64,000 bases of DNA from Mucilaginibacter galii. Its GTDB lineage: Bacteria > Bacteroidota > Bacteroidia > Sphingobacteriales > Sphingobacteriaceae. The DNA lies in contig NZ_BMDO01000001.1 of NCBI RefSeq assembly GCF_014635825.1, positions 62,001 to 126,000 of the forward strand, in the 5' to 3' direction. Positions 16,144 to 25,233 of this stretch are shown piece by piece; within the stretch, counting starts at the first letter, position 1; every line of letters starts with the position of its first letter. A program made the translations under genes and the position numbers. Under the pieces are notes generated by a model. The model ran no database searches, had not been told where the DNA came from, and was given only the letters and a program-made list of their open reading frames with translations.

Positions 16144-18630
16144 ATGAGTTTCGATCCATTTGATTTTAAAAATACATTACCAATATTAAACGATGATTCG
16201 GAGTTCTTCCCCCTCATGTCTACGCAAGACGAGGAGGAAATGAACAATGAGCAAGTACCTGAAGTTTTACCTATACTGCCTTTACGTAATACCGTGCTGT
16301 TCCCGGGCGTGGTTATACCTATTACCGTTGGCCGCGATAAATCAATCAAACTTATACGCGATGCCAACAAAGGTGACCGTATGGTGGGCGTGGTAACGCA
16401 ATTGGATGTTAACGCCGAAGACCCGGAGTTTGATCAGCTGCATACCGTGGGCACCACAGCACTTATTATTAAAATGCTGCAAATGCCCGATGGTAATACC
16501 ACCGTGATACTGCAAGGCAAAAAACGTTTTGTATTAAAAGAAGAATTACAAAGCGCTCCATATTTAAAAGCCAGTGTAGAGCCCTTTCAAGAGGCTCCTT
16601 ATAAAGAAGATAAAGAATTTAAGGCCATGGTTTCTTCGGTGAAGGATATGGCTATGAGCATTATCCAGCTATCGCCCAGTATCCCGAGCGAAGCCGGTAT
16701 TGCTATCCGTAACATCGAGAGCACATCGTTTCTGATCAATTTTATTGCATCGAACATGAACGCCGATGTAACGGCAAAACAACGCCTGCTCGAAACGCCG
16801 AGCCTGCGCGACCGTGCCCATTTTGTGCTGGAGCATTTGACCACCGACCTGCAAATGCTGGAACTTAAAAACCAGATACAAACCAAAGTACGCACCGATC
16901 TGGATAAGCAGCAGCGCGATTATTTTTTGAACCAGCAACTGAAAACCATTCAGGAAGAATTAGGCGGTTCATCGCCCGATTTGGAGATAGAGAACCTGCG
17001 TGCCCGTTCTGTAAAAAAGAAGTGGAGCAAAGAGGTAAGCGATCACTTTAATAAAGAAATAGAGAAGTTGCAGCGCATTAACCCCGCTGCGGCCGATTAC
17101 TCGGTACAGATAAATTACCTGGAATTACTGCTCGACCTGCCTTGGAACGAGTTTACCAAAGATAACTTCGACCTTAAACGTGCGCAAAAAGTACTTGATA
17201 AAGACCACTTTGGCATGGATAAGGTAAAACGCCGTATTATTGAATACTTAGCTGTATTAAAGCTAAAGCATAATATGAAGGCCCCTATTCTTTGCCTGGT
17301 TGGCCCTCCGGGTGTAGGTAAAACATCGCTGGGTAAATCAATAGCCAAGGCCTTAGGTCGTAAATATGTACGTATGGCTTTGGGCGGCGTGCGCGATGAA
17401 GCCGAAATTCGCGGTCACCGTAAAACTTATATCGGCGCTATGCCGGGCCGTATCATCCAATCCATCAAAAAATCTGGCGCTGCTAACCCGGTGTTTATTT
17501 TAGATGAGATAGACAAGGTAGGTAACGATTTTAGGGGCGATCCATCATCTGCCCTGTTAGAGGTTTTAGATCCCGAACAAAACAGTACTTTTTATGACCA
17601 CTACGTAGAGCTGGATTTTGACCTTAGCAATGTGATGTTCATAGCCACGGCCAACTCTTTAAGCACTATACAGCCCGCTTTGTTAGACCGTATGGAGGTT
17701 ATCGAGGTAAACGGTTATACTATTGAAGAGAAAATCGAGATAGCCAAACAACACCTCTTACCTAAGCAGCGCGAAGCTCACGGCGTTAAAACTAAAGACG
17801 TGGTGATCAAAAACGACGTAATGGAAAAGGTGATTGAGGACTACACCCGCGAATCGGGTGTGCGTAACCTTGAAAAACAGGTAGGCTCGGTAGTACGTGG
17901 TATAGCCAAAAGCATTGCCATGGAAGAAGAGTATACGCCCGTGGTAAGCAAAAAAGATGTGGAACGCTTTTTGGGCCCGCCGTTGTTTGATAAAGATCTA
18001 TACGAAAATAACGACGTTGCCGGCGTAGTAACCGGCCTGGCCTGGACACAGGTAGGCGGCGATATTTTATTTATAGAAGCCAGTTTAAGCCCCGGCAAAG
18101 GACGCTTAACCTTAACCGGCAGTTTGGGCGATGTGATGAAAGAATCGGCCACTATTGCACTGGCTTACCTGCGGGCACATGCAGGCTATTTTAACATTGA
18201 CCAGCGGTTGTTTGACCAGTGGGACATTCACGTACACGTACCGGCAGGTGCTACGCCAAAAGACGGACCATCGGCAGGTGTAACCATGTTAACTGCCTTA
18301 ACCTCGGCCTTTACGCAACGCCGTGTAAAACCGCATTTAGCCATGACGGGGGAAATTACCCTGCGTGGCCGTGTATTGCCGGTTGGGGGTATTAAAGAAA
18401 AGATACTGGCTGCCAAACGCGCCAACATTAAGCAGATCATCCTTTGCCAAAGCAACCGCAAGGATATTGAGGAAATTAAAGAAGATTATATTAAAGAACT
18501 GCAATTTAACTACGTTAAAGAAATGCGCGAAGTTATTGACCTGGCCCTGCTTAACGAATTAGTTGAAGAGCCGTTGGATTTGACCATAAAGGAAGAACCT
18601 AAGCCGGCGGCGGCCTATGCAGCAGAATAA
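16144..18630 (+). CDS. lon: ATP-dependent protease La (Lon)
   Basis: About 828 residues from the ATG (MSFDPFDF); an upstream in-frame GTG at 16066 would add 26 residues unlike Lon. N-terminal substrate domain ([20 protein letters not shown]), a coiled linker, AAA+ module with Walker [10 protein letters not shown] near residue 387 and Walker B VFILDEID, then the protease domain with catalytic Ser in [10 protein letters not shown] (about 708) and Lys in [12 protein letters not shown] (about 751). Degrades misfolded and short-lived cytoplasmic proteins. Single-gene unit with a strong terminator. Confidence 0.97.
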   Translation: MSFDPFDFKNTLPILNDDSEFFPLMSTQDEEEMNNEQVPEVLPILPLRNTVLFPGVVIPITVGRDKSIKLIRDANKGDRMVGVVTQLDVNAEDPEFDQLHTVGTTALIIKMLQMPDGNTTVILQGKKRFVLKEELQSAPYLKASVEPFQEAPYKEDKEFKAMVSSVKDMAMSIIQLSPSIPSEAGIAIRNIESTSFLINFIASNMNADVTAKQRLLETPSLRDRAHFVLEHLTTDLQMLELKNQIQTKVRTDLDKQQRDYFLNQQLKTIQEELGGSSPDLEIENLRARSVKKKWSKEVSDHFNKEIEKLQRINPAAADYSVQINYLELLLDLPWNEFTKDNFDLKRAQKVLDKDHFGMDKVKRRIIEYLAVLKLKHNMKAPILCLVGPPGVGKTSLGKSIAKALGRKYVRMALGGVRDEAEIRGHRKTYIGAMPGRIIQSIKKSGAANPVFILDEIDKVGNDFRGDPSSALLEVLDPEQNSTFYDHYVELDFDLSNVMFIATANSLSTIQPALLDRMEVIEVNGYTIEEKIEIAKQHLLPKQREAHGVKTKDVVIKNDVMEKVIEDYTRESGVRNLEKQVGSVVRGIAKSIAMEEEYTPVVSKKDVERFLGPPLFDKDLYENNDVAGVVTGLAWTQVGGDILFIEASLSPGKGRLTLTGSLGDVMKESATIALAYLRAHAGYFNIDQRLFDQWDIHVHVPAGATPKDGPSAGVTMLTALTSAFTQRRVKPHLAMTGEITLRGRVLPVGGIKEKILAAKRANIKQIILCQSNRKDIEEIKEDYIKELQFNYVKEMREVIDLALLNELVEEPLDLTIKEEPKPAAAYAAE

Positions 18631-18648
18631 GCATTATACAACTAATAA

Positions 18649-18682
18649 AAACAAAAGGCAGCTTCATCGCTGCCTTTTGTTT
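18649..18682 (+). terminator. Terminator of lon
   Basis: Perfect 14-bp stem AAACAAAAGGCAGC with its complement, loop TTCATC, followed by TTT; 18 bp past the stop. Confidence 0.9.
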
Positions 18683-18766
18683 TTTACCTCATTTATCATT
18701 CGAAGTTTATTTAATATTAACGGACTTTATATTTCAAAAACATACCTTTTCTTTAGTTAAAGTTTT

Positions 18767-18838
18767 ATGCATACTAACGCTATTATAGAAATAGCTTTTA
18801 CTATGCATACTAACGCTATTATAGAAATAGCTTTTACT
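18767..18838. repeat. 36-bp perfect tandem duplication
   Basis: Two head-to-tail copies at 18767-18802 and 18803-18838, each beginning ATGCATACTAACGC and ending AGCTTTTACT. It lies 58 bp upstream of the next gene, in its promoter region. Confidence 0.97.
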
Positions 18839-18896
18839 TTGAATTAAGCTATTGAGCATTTAAGTTAATTATCTATTTTCGCTCAAATTAATTTAG

Positions 18897-19448
18897 ATGA
18901 CAAACTTTACTATAGTCACGATCCTATTGCTATCATTTGGCACCTTGTTCAATTCAGCAAAAGCTCAAAGCGACACGACAAAAAGGGCACAAAACGTTTA
19001 CTTAGAATTATTTGGACCGGGCCTTACCTTTTCTGCAAATTATGATGCCCGCTTCTCTAAACATCAGGATGGTCTTGGCGGACGCGTAGGTTTAGGTTAT
19101 GCTTCAGATAACGATTTTTCAATATTAAGTATTCCTTTGCAAGTAAATTATTTACTTGGCCGTAAAGGGAAGTACCTTGAGCTTGGCTTAGGTGCAACAC
19201 TCGCAAGCTATAGCGGCGAAGATTCTTTTTCCGTTTTAGGAAAGAATTCCATTTACACATCTAACAATTCGTCGAGCAGCAGACATCGGCAATCAACTGT
19301 TCTTGGTACAACCACAGTAGGATATCGGTCGCAGCCGGTTAATGGCGGTTTTAATTTTCGAGCAAGTATAAATCCAGTGTTTAATAGCGGCGGCTTCAAC
19401 CCTTTCTTTTTCGGGATAAGCTTTGGCTACACTTTAAAAAACAAATAA
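18897..19448 (+). CDS. Hypothetical exported beta-barrel protein
   Basis: 183 residues. Signal peptide (TIVTILLLSFGTLFNSAKAQ), then alternating beta-strand-like segments with many glycines (GGRVGLGYASDN, YLELGLGATLASYSG) and a final FFFGISFGYTLKNK, the look of an outer-membrane beta-barrel ('outer membrane protein beta-barrel' family). No specific function is recognisable. A TATTTTCG -7-like box lies about 20 bp upstream. Confidence 0.7.
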   Translation: MTNFTIVTILLLSFGTLFNSAKAQSDTTKRAQNVYLELFGPGLTFSANYDARFSKHQDGLGGRVGLGYASDNDFSILSIPLQVNYLLGRKGKYLELGLGATLASYSGEDSFSVLGKNSIYTSNNSSSSRHRQSTVLGTTTVGYRSQPVNGGFNFRASINPVFNSGGFNPFFFGISFGYTLKNK

Positions 19449-19463
19449 TACACCTTGATATTT

Positions 19464-19492
19464 ACAAAAGCCGGAACTTATCCGGCTTTTGT
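19464..19492 (+). terminator. Terminator after the barrel protein gene
   Basis: Perfect 12-bp stem ACAAAAGCCGGA / TCCGGCTTTTGT, loop ACTTA, followed by TATTTTAG. Confidence 0.85.
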
Positions 19493-19517
19493 TATTTTAG
19501 CATCTTAATAAAGTTTT

Positions 19518-20492
19518 GTGAAAACACTCCGACTCATATTCTTTGTAATTTTAAGCCTCTCAGCAGGCCAGCTATATGCCCAAAACCGTACACAAGAATT
19601 CGGCTTCCAGTCTGACAATGACTCTTTCCTGGCGCAAGGGTCTGACCGGTATTATACCAATGGTTTGTTTGTATTTTACAGGCGAGGCATGGATTTTAAA
19701 AACCCAAAGCTGGCTAACAAAGTACTGGGGATAGAAATTGGGCAGAAACTGTACAACGCACAATCTGGCAGCGTGCCTAATGCTTCTTACGTTGATCGCC
19801 CGTTTGCGGGTTACCTTTATGCAGGTGCTAACATCAATTACCTTTTCCGCAATGAGAGTAATTTCAAAGTTTCGTTACAGGCCGGCGTAGTAGGGCCATC
19901 GGCTAAAGGCGAGCCTGTACAAAAATTAATTCACAGTACCTTTGGCTTTTATACGCTTAACGGCTGGCAGTACCAAGTAAGGAACAACGCGCAGATAAAT
20001 CTTTCTGTTGAGTACAATAAGCTGTTGGTAAGAAAAGAATGGTTTGATTTAACGGCAAGCGTTTATGGCAATGCAGGTACCGGTTTTAATGGCGTTGGCG
20101 CTGGCCCGTTACTTAGGTTCGGTAATTTTAATCAGCTGTTTAACTCTGTAAGCACACAGAGTACTGCAACCCGTAACAGCATTGCCCCTCTTCATAAAAA
20201 AGAAGTGTTTTTACACTATAAGCCTACCTTTAACTATGTAGGTTACGATGCAACGGTGCAAGGTTCTATATTTTCTAAAGAAGAAGATAAATCAAGTCTC
20301 GAAATTACCAGCATGCCAAAACGCACTGTTTTGAGCAACCAGGTAGGTTTAACTTACGGTGGCCCCCGCTGGATTTTTGATGCCACTGCAACCTTCAACA
20401 CCAAAGAGGTAAAAACCCAGGTTTTTAATACCCACCAGTGGGGTTCGGTTACTATTGTATATCGGTTCAGCGGTCATAAAGCAATAATGTAA
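19518..20492 (+). CDS. LpxR-like lipid A deacylase family protein (DUF2219)
   Basis: 324 residues from a GTG start. Signal peptide (IFFVILSLSAGQLYAQ). The N-terminus carries FQSDNDSF and GSDRYYTNGLFVFYRR, equivalent to the Asn-Asp and Ser region of Salmonella LpxR, which removes the 3'-acyloxyacyl group of lipid A in the outer membrane. The rest is beta-barrel-like with an extended strand pattern and ends FSGHKAIM. Activity on lipid A is a family inference. It converges on arfB with a 9-bp gap. Confidence 0.85.
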   Translation: MKTLRLIFFVILSLSAGQLYAQNRTQEFGFQSDNDSFLAQGSDRYYTNGLFVFYRRGMDFKNPKLANKVLGIEIGQKLYNAQSGSVPNASYVDRPFAGYLYAGANINYLFRNESNFKVSLQAGVVGPSAKGEPVQKLIHSTFGFYTLNGWQYQVRNNAQINLSVEYNKLLVRKEWFDLTASVYGNAGTGFNGVGAGPLLRFGNFNQLFNSVSTQSTATRNSIAPLHKKEVFLHYKPTFNYVGYDATVQGSIFSKEEDKSSLEITSMPKRTVLSNQVGLTYGGPRWIFDATATFNTKEVKTQVFNTHQWGSVTIVYRFSGHKAIM

Positions 20493-20501
20493 TAGCTATT
20501 A

Positions 20502-20915
20502 TTAGTCCGCATTGCCGCTACCGCGTCGTAATTGCTTTTTTACCGATTGCATACGTTTTTGATCCATGCGTTTGGCATGAGCGGCCTTGCTTACTTTACT
20601 GGCTTTACGCACCTTGGGGCGATGCAATGCCCTAATTAGGATATCGACCAGTTTATTTACTGCCCGTTCTTTGTTGAGGTATTGGCTACGCTCCTCTTCG
20701 CTAATTACCTGTAGAAAGCCGTCCTTATTCAAACGATTTTGCAGTTTACTTAGCAACAGCGCTTTGTCTTCCTCATGAAATAAAAGTGATGCCTGCACAT
20801 CAAAAAGCAGTTCCACTTTGGTGGCTACCTTGTTTACATTTTGTCCGCCTTTGCCGCCGCTTCTTGATGTTTTGTAGGTGACCTCCCTTTGCAGACCGGC
20901 CTTGGTAAAATTCAT
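20502..20915 (-). CDS. arfB: Alternative ribosome-rescue factor ArfB (peptidyl-tRNA hydrolase)
   Basis: About 137 residues from the ATG at 20915, which gives the family N-terminus MNFTKAGLQREVTYK; the frame stays open 45 nt further upstream but that part is not family-like. GGKGGQNVNKV with the catalytic GGQ at 23-25, and a basic, lysine/arginine-rich C-terminal tail that enters the mRNA channel of stalled ribosomes (KVSKAAHAKRMDQKRMQSVK). Releases peptides from ribosomes lacking a stop codon. Divergent from cmk. Confidence 0.93.
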   Translation of the reverse strand: MNFTKAGLQREVTYKTSRSGGKGGQNVNKVATKVELLFDVQASLLFHEEDKALLLSKLQNRLNKDGFLQVISEEERSQYLNKERAVNKLVDILIRALHRPKVRKASKVSKAAHAKRMDQKRMQSVKKQLRRGSGNAD

Positions 20916-20980
20916 CTTCAAAGCTAACTTTAATTGGTCAGCAGCAAAAATATAGCGCAAATTTGTACCTTAGCACCACG

Positions 20981-21658
20981 ATGAGCAAAAACATTGTAGT
21001 AGCCATTGATGGATATTCATCATGCGGAAAAAGCACTTTAGCCAAAGCCTTAGCCAAAAAACTCCATTTTATATATGTTGATAGTGGTGCCATGTACCGT
21101 GCTGTTACGCTCTATTTTTTGAGGAATAAGGTTGACATCAACAACCCCGAACAAGTAGCCGAAGCACTAAAAAACATCCACCTCAACTTTCACTCGCGCG
21201 ATTATCAAACACATATTACCCTGAACGATGAGGAAGTATCGGACGAAATTCGTTTGATGCCGGTATCTCAAAATGTAAGCCCGGTATCTGCTATACGCGA
21301 AGTGCGTAAAGAGATGGTTGCCCAGCAGCAGCGCATGGGTAAATCAAAAAACATTGTAATGGATGGCCGCGATATTGGTACGGCTGTTTTCCCTCATGCT
21401 CAGGTAAAGCTATTCATGACTGCCGACCCGCATGTGCGTGCGCAACGCCGTTATAAAGAGTTACAAGCTACCAATTCTGACGTTACGCTGGAAGAGATTT
21501 TCGAGAACCTGGCTCACCGCGATTACTCGGACACTACCCGCAAGGAAAGTCCGCTGATGCGTGCGGAGGATGCCATTATATTAGATAACACTAACATTAC
21601 CCCCGAAGAGCAACTGGCATTTGCCTTAGCCAAAGTAGAACCCTTTCTTAAGAAATAA
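20981..21658 (+). CDS. cmk: (d)CMP kinase
   Basis: 225 residues from the ATG at 20981 (MSKNIVVAIDG). Phosphorylates CMP/dCMP using ATP. P-loop GYSSCGKST at 11-19, then YVDSGAMYRAVTLYFL, MDGRDIGTAVFPHAQVKLFM and the RAQRRYKELQ lid arginines. Its end overlaps the end of the convergent deaminase gene by 11 nt. Confidence 0.96.
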   Translation: MSKNIVVAIDGYSSCGKSTLAKALAKKLHFIYVDSGAMYRAVTLYFLRNKVDINNPEQVAEALKNIHLNFHSRDYQTHITLNDEEVSDEIRLMPVSQNVSPVSAIREVRKEMVAQQQRMGKSKNIVMDGRDIGTAVFPHAQVKLFMTADPHVRAQRRYKELQATNSDVTLEEIFENLAHRDYSDTTRKESPLMRAEDAIILDNTNITPEEQLAFALAKVEPFLKK

Positions 21659-22124
21659 CGGTATCTGTTTCGGGCTCAAACTTAACCGCTTCTACACCGA
21701 AGCGGTTTAAAAAGTCAACGCCTTCATCGCTCACCAAACCCTTGTATTGTGCGTAAGAATGCTGGTAATATACTTTGGTAATACCTGCAGAAAATATGAG
21801 GCGTGCGCAGGGCAAACATGGCGACAATGTGGTATACATGGTAGCGCCTTCCAACTTGGCTCCATTTTTTACGGCATATAAAATCGTGTTTTCTTCGGCG
21901 TGCAGAGCCAGCGAGCAGCTGCCGCGGGCATCGCGCGGGCAGCCTGTTTCGGGCCATTCTTCATCGCAATTATGCGTACCTGCAGGCGGGCCGTTGTAGC
22001 CCACTGATATAATGCGGGTATCCTTAGTCAGCACGGCTCCTACCTGCGCCTTTACACAATGTGAGCGCTTAGCCAGATCGCTGGCCAGGTTCATGAAAAT
22101 TTGGTTAAAAGAAAGTTTACTCAT
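21648..22124 (-). CDS. Deoxycytidylate (dCMP) deaminase family protein
   Basis: 158 residues. Converts dCMP to dUMP for thymidylate synthesis. Catalytic zinc site: HAEEN (His75, Glu77) with SPCLPC (Cys103, Cys106). Additional cysteines at 53, 62 and 70 (HNCDE, GCPRD, GSCSL) match the second structural zinc site of ComEB-type enzymes. It starts 2 bp after the sugar-transporter stop, so the two are co-transcribed, and its 3' end overlaps cmk by 11 bp. Both overlapping neighbours act on cytidine nucleotides. Confidence 0.93.
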   Translation of the reverse strand: MSKLSFNQIFMNLASDLAKRSHCVKAQVGAVLTKDTRIISVGYNGPPAGTHNCDEEWPETGCPRDARGSCSLALHAEENTILYAVKNGAKLEGATMYTTLSPCLPCARLIFSAGITKVYYQHSYAQYKGLVSDEGVDFLNRFGVEAVKFEPETDTVIS

Positions 22125-22126
22125 GC

Positions 22127-23734
22127 TTAGTGCCCGCCTTCTGCTTTTACATGGTCAAGGTCAATACCTTGTTTACGTAATTCGCCGCTCACCTTCCAGG
22201 CAAAGAATGCTAGGTAAGCAAAGCCTAATACCGGTACAATATATGATAAGTGAATACCGCTGCTATCGGCCAAAATGCCCTGCACCGGCGGTATAATTGA
22301 ACCACCTAGGATCATCATAATTAAAAATGCTGAACCCTGGCTGGTATATTTACCCAAACCGGTAATAGACAATGAGAAAATAGAAGGCCACATAATTGAG
22401 CAGCACAAACCACCGCTGATAAAGGCAAATGTGGCTACAATACCGGTGGTAAACAAGCCTACCAGCATAAATGCAACACCAAGTAATCCGAATACAGTTA
22501 ACGTACGAGCCGGCTTTTGCTGACCCAGGAAGAAGGCTACAACCAATACGCCCACACAAACTGCATAAGGATACAGGTGATCTATTTTTGCACCCGTTAC
22601 CTTGTTCACACCCAATATTACCCCAAAAGCCACAAACGGAATAATGGCAGTTAATACATACTTGGTAGAAGTGCTCAAGTTAAATGCACCTACCGAGCCT
22701 GCCCAACGACCCACCATTAAACTCCCCCAGTAAAGCGATATAAAAGGTGCAATATCCGACTCGTTGTAGCCGCCAAATTCAGGCAGCTTAAGCAGTGCTC
22801 CCATATTACTTTGAATAGTTACTTCGGTACCCACATAAGTAAAAATGGCTATCATACCGTAAATTAATTGTGGGTATTGCATGGCACCCCAACCCTCGCT
22901 ATTGCGTTTGGCAGATAGTAAAGAAAAAATGAGGGTAAACAGTATAATTAGTAACGAAGCATATACAAAATAAGCTTTCGACAGGCCGGTATAACCACTA
23001 AGTGGGCTGGCAGCCAATATCAAACAAAAAGCAATAAAGATGATAAACAAAGGAAGATTAGCCTTAGTACTTTGCTCCATCTTTTCATCACTGGTTACCT
23101 TAGGTAGGTTAGAAATCCAAAAGAATAGGGCAACAGCAATAAATAAGCCCGCTAAAGCATAGTACAAATTATTAACTGATGAAATTTCAACCTTGGCAGC
23201 ATCGGCACCTTTGGCGGTACCAAACAGCATTACGCCTACAATAATCGGCCCCATTAAGCCACCGAAGTTGTTTACCGCACCTGCAAAATTCAAGCGGTTA
23301 GCGCCTGTTTCGGGTGTACCTAAAGCAATTACAAAAGGATTAGCGGCCGTTTGCTGTAAAGAGAAACCAATGGCGATCACAAAAAATGCGGCCAATATAA
23401 ATCCAAACTCGCCCGATCCAATGGCCGGAACCATGCCTAAAGCACCAATGGCCGAAATAACCAGTCCTAATATGATACCATTTTTGTAGCCCAGTTTATT
23501 TAAAATATCTACCCGGGTTGCCTGCGACGCAAAGTACAGGGCAAGCGAGCCAATGAAATAACCGCCATAGAAAGTAAAATCTATTAACTGCGATTCGAAC
23601 TGGGTAAGATCAAAATGTGCTTTACAAAATGGTATGAAAATACCATTAGATGCGGCTAAAAAGCCCCAGAAAAAAAACACAGTAATGAGCGTGTATAACG
23701 CCGATCCATAGCTTTTTGATGTATTATCCTGCAT
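22127..23734 (-). CDS. FucP/GluP-type sugar MFS transporter
   Basis: 535 residues, about 12 or more membrane segments. The N-terminus ([20 protein letters not shown]) and [32 protein letters not shown] are typical of the fucose:H+ symporter family of the major facilitator superfamily. It likely imports a hexose or related sugar across the inner membrane; the substrate cannot be read from sequence. It forms a unit with the dCMP deaminase gene downstream. Confidence 0.9.
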   Translation of the reverse strand: MQDNTSKSYGSALYTLITVFFFWGFLAASNGIFIPFCKAHFDLTQFESQLIDFTFYGGYFIGSLALYFASQATRVDILNKLGYKNGIILGLVISAIGALGMVPAIGSGEFGFILAAFFVIAIGFSLQQTAANPFVIALGTPETGANRLNFAGAVNNFGGLMGPIIVGVMLFGTAKGADAAKVEISSVNNLYYALAGLFIAVALFFWISNLPKVTSDEKMEQSTKANLPLFIIFIAFCLILAASPLSGYTGLSKAYFVYASLLIILFTLIFSLLSAKRNSEGWGAMQYPQLIYGMIAIFTYVGTEVTIQSNMGALLKLPEFGGYNESDIAPFISLYWGSLMVGRWAGSVGAFNLSTSTKYVLTAIIPFVAFGVILGVNKVTGAKIDHLYPYAVCVGVLVVAFFLGQQKPARTLTVFGLLGVAFMLVGLFTTGIVATFAFISGGLCCSIMWPSIFSLSITGLGKYTSQGSAFLIMMILGGSIIPPVQGILADSSGIHLSYIVPVLGFAYLAFFAWKVSGELRKQGIDLDHVKAEGGH

Positions 23735-23887
23735 ATTAAGCGGTTATTAACTTACGTTTAAGGTTACTAACTTAAGCCATTTTTCGTAAATAGTGGCAAT
23801 ACTTTTGCACATAGTCGTCAACATTAATAACTTTTTTTGTTTAGTAGATAAGTTGCATATTCGCCGTTAGTAAATTAAACCGGTATA

Positions 23888-24544
23888 ATGATAGAAGCTG
23901 TTATTTCGGGCATTGGTATAGGACTGGTACTTACCTTTTTAACAGGTCCGGTATTTTTTGCGCTGATTAAAACCAGCATCGAAAAAGGTTTCCAGGCAGG
24001 TGCCGCCCTGGCTTTGGGGGTAGTTTGCAGCGATGTAGTATTTGTGGGCGCCATTATTTTTGGCTCGCAATTTTTCGATATTTCTGATAAAGTAAAGGTT
24101 TGGGCGGGTGTTTTCGGTAGCGTTATACTTCTACTTATAGGCTTTTACTATATTTTTAAGAAACCCGAGGTAAGCTACAATGCACACACACCAGCCACTG
24201 TAAACAGGGCCGGGTACTTTTTTAAAGGCTTCCTGATGTGCATATTCAACCCTACCCTGCTCTTTCACTGGATAACCGTTATAGGTACTGCCAGTACCGT
24301 TTACCACGAGGGTATAGCCAACCGCCAGCTTAAAATAGCCATTATGTTCTGCACTATATTACTGGTGCAATTCGGCATGGATATAGTTAAGGCATTTTAC
24401 GCCAATAAATTGCGCGATAAAATTTCGGTTAAACTGGTTCACCGTTTAAATTATGTCGCCGGTGCTGCGTTAATTATTGCCGCTTTCGTCATTTTCGACA
24501 GGCTGGTAACGCATTACGTATTTTCTCCCATAACAACCAGCTAA
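23888..24544 (+). CDS. LysE family transporter
   Basis: 218 residues with about six hydrophobic segments. The N-terminal VISGIGIGLVLTFLTGPVFF and ALALGVVCSDVVFVGAIIFG blocks are LysE/RhtB-like (amino-acid or small-metabolite export). A TACTTTTG -7 box at 23798-23805 lies about 80 bp upstream. Divergent from the sugar transporter. Substrate unknown. Confidence 0.88.
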   Translation: MIEAVISGIGIGLVLTFLTGPVFFALIKTSIEKGFQAGAALALGVVCSDVVFVGAIIFGSQFFDISDKVKVWAGVFGSVILLLIGFYYIFKKPEVSYNAHTPATVNRAGYFFKGFLMCIFNPTLLFHWITVIGTASTVYHEGIANRQLKIAIMFCTILLVQFGMDIVKAFYANKLRDKISVKLVHRLNYVAGAALIIAAFVIFDRLVTHYVFSPITTS

Positions 24545-24624
24545 TTTGTGTGTTATAGTATTACATCATGTCTCAAATAAACCGGGGCATAGCTTGTAAT
24601 TACCAACTTAACACACTCGATCCT

Positions 24625-25155
24625 ATGAAAAAATGCTTCTTCATTTTGACTATTGCCGTGCTTACCATGGTCAAAACAGTTAACGCGCAAACGGGTACCG
24701 AAAGCTTGAAAGTTTTTTGGCCCGATGAGTACAAGTGGAAAATTGCCTCCAATCAAAAGAACCAAACGGCTCGGATGATAGAGCTTATTCCAGGCAATGA
24801 AACGCTGAATAACTGGAGCATGATAGGCACCATGATGAGTATGAAGGGGATAATTAATTCTGATATGACTAATGTTATGAAAGCCCTTTTCGACAAAACC
24901 AAAGCCAGATCGCCCAAAGCCCGGTTAATTATGGTGGAGAAAGGCGGGACAGCTAAAAACCCGTGGATTATGTTCAAAATAGAGTCGCCCTACTTTACCA
25001 ATAGCAAGGTACCCGAATCTCAATATTATTATGTTATCCAGGGAAATCAAAATCTGTTCACCAATTTTGTGGCAGTAAAGCAAGCCTCATTAGGTCCGTT
25101 ATTTGTAGAAAAATGGGCTAAAATATTTAAGAAAAGTCAGTTGATGTATAACTAA
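24625..25155 (+). CDS. Hypothetical exported protein
   Basis: 176 residues from the ATG at 24625; the frame is open 57 nt further upstream, but this start gives a signal peptide (FFILTIAVLTMVKTVNAQ). The mature part has no domain I recognise; it is hydrophilic and contains FWPDEYKWKIASNQKNQ and a C-terminal VEKWAKIFKKSQLMYN. It lies 80 bp after the LysE gene and probably shares its transcript. Confidence 0.65.
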   Translation: MKKCFFILTIAVLTMVKTVNAQTGTESLKVFWPDEYKWKIASNQKNQTARMIELIPGNETLNNWSMIGTMMSMKGIINSDMTNVMKALFDKTKARSPKARLIMVEKGGTAKNPWIMFKIESPYFTNSKVPESQYYYVIQGNQNLFTNFVAVKQASLGPLFVEKWAKIFKKSQLMYN

Positions 25156-25169
25156 AATAAGAGTTTCAA

Positions 25170-25217
25170 CATAACAAGAAAGCCCTGCCGAAAAATCGAC
25201 AGGGCTTTCTTGTTATG
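25170..25217. terminator. Bidirectional terminator between convergent genes
   Basis: 18-bp perfect stem starting CATAACAAGAAAGCCCTG around a CCG/TCG inner pair and A-rich loop; flanking A and T runs make it usable from either side. It lies 14 bp after one stop and 16 bp after the other. Confidence 0.85.
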
Positions 25218-25233
25218 TATGACTACTAATGGC

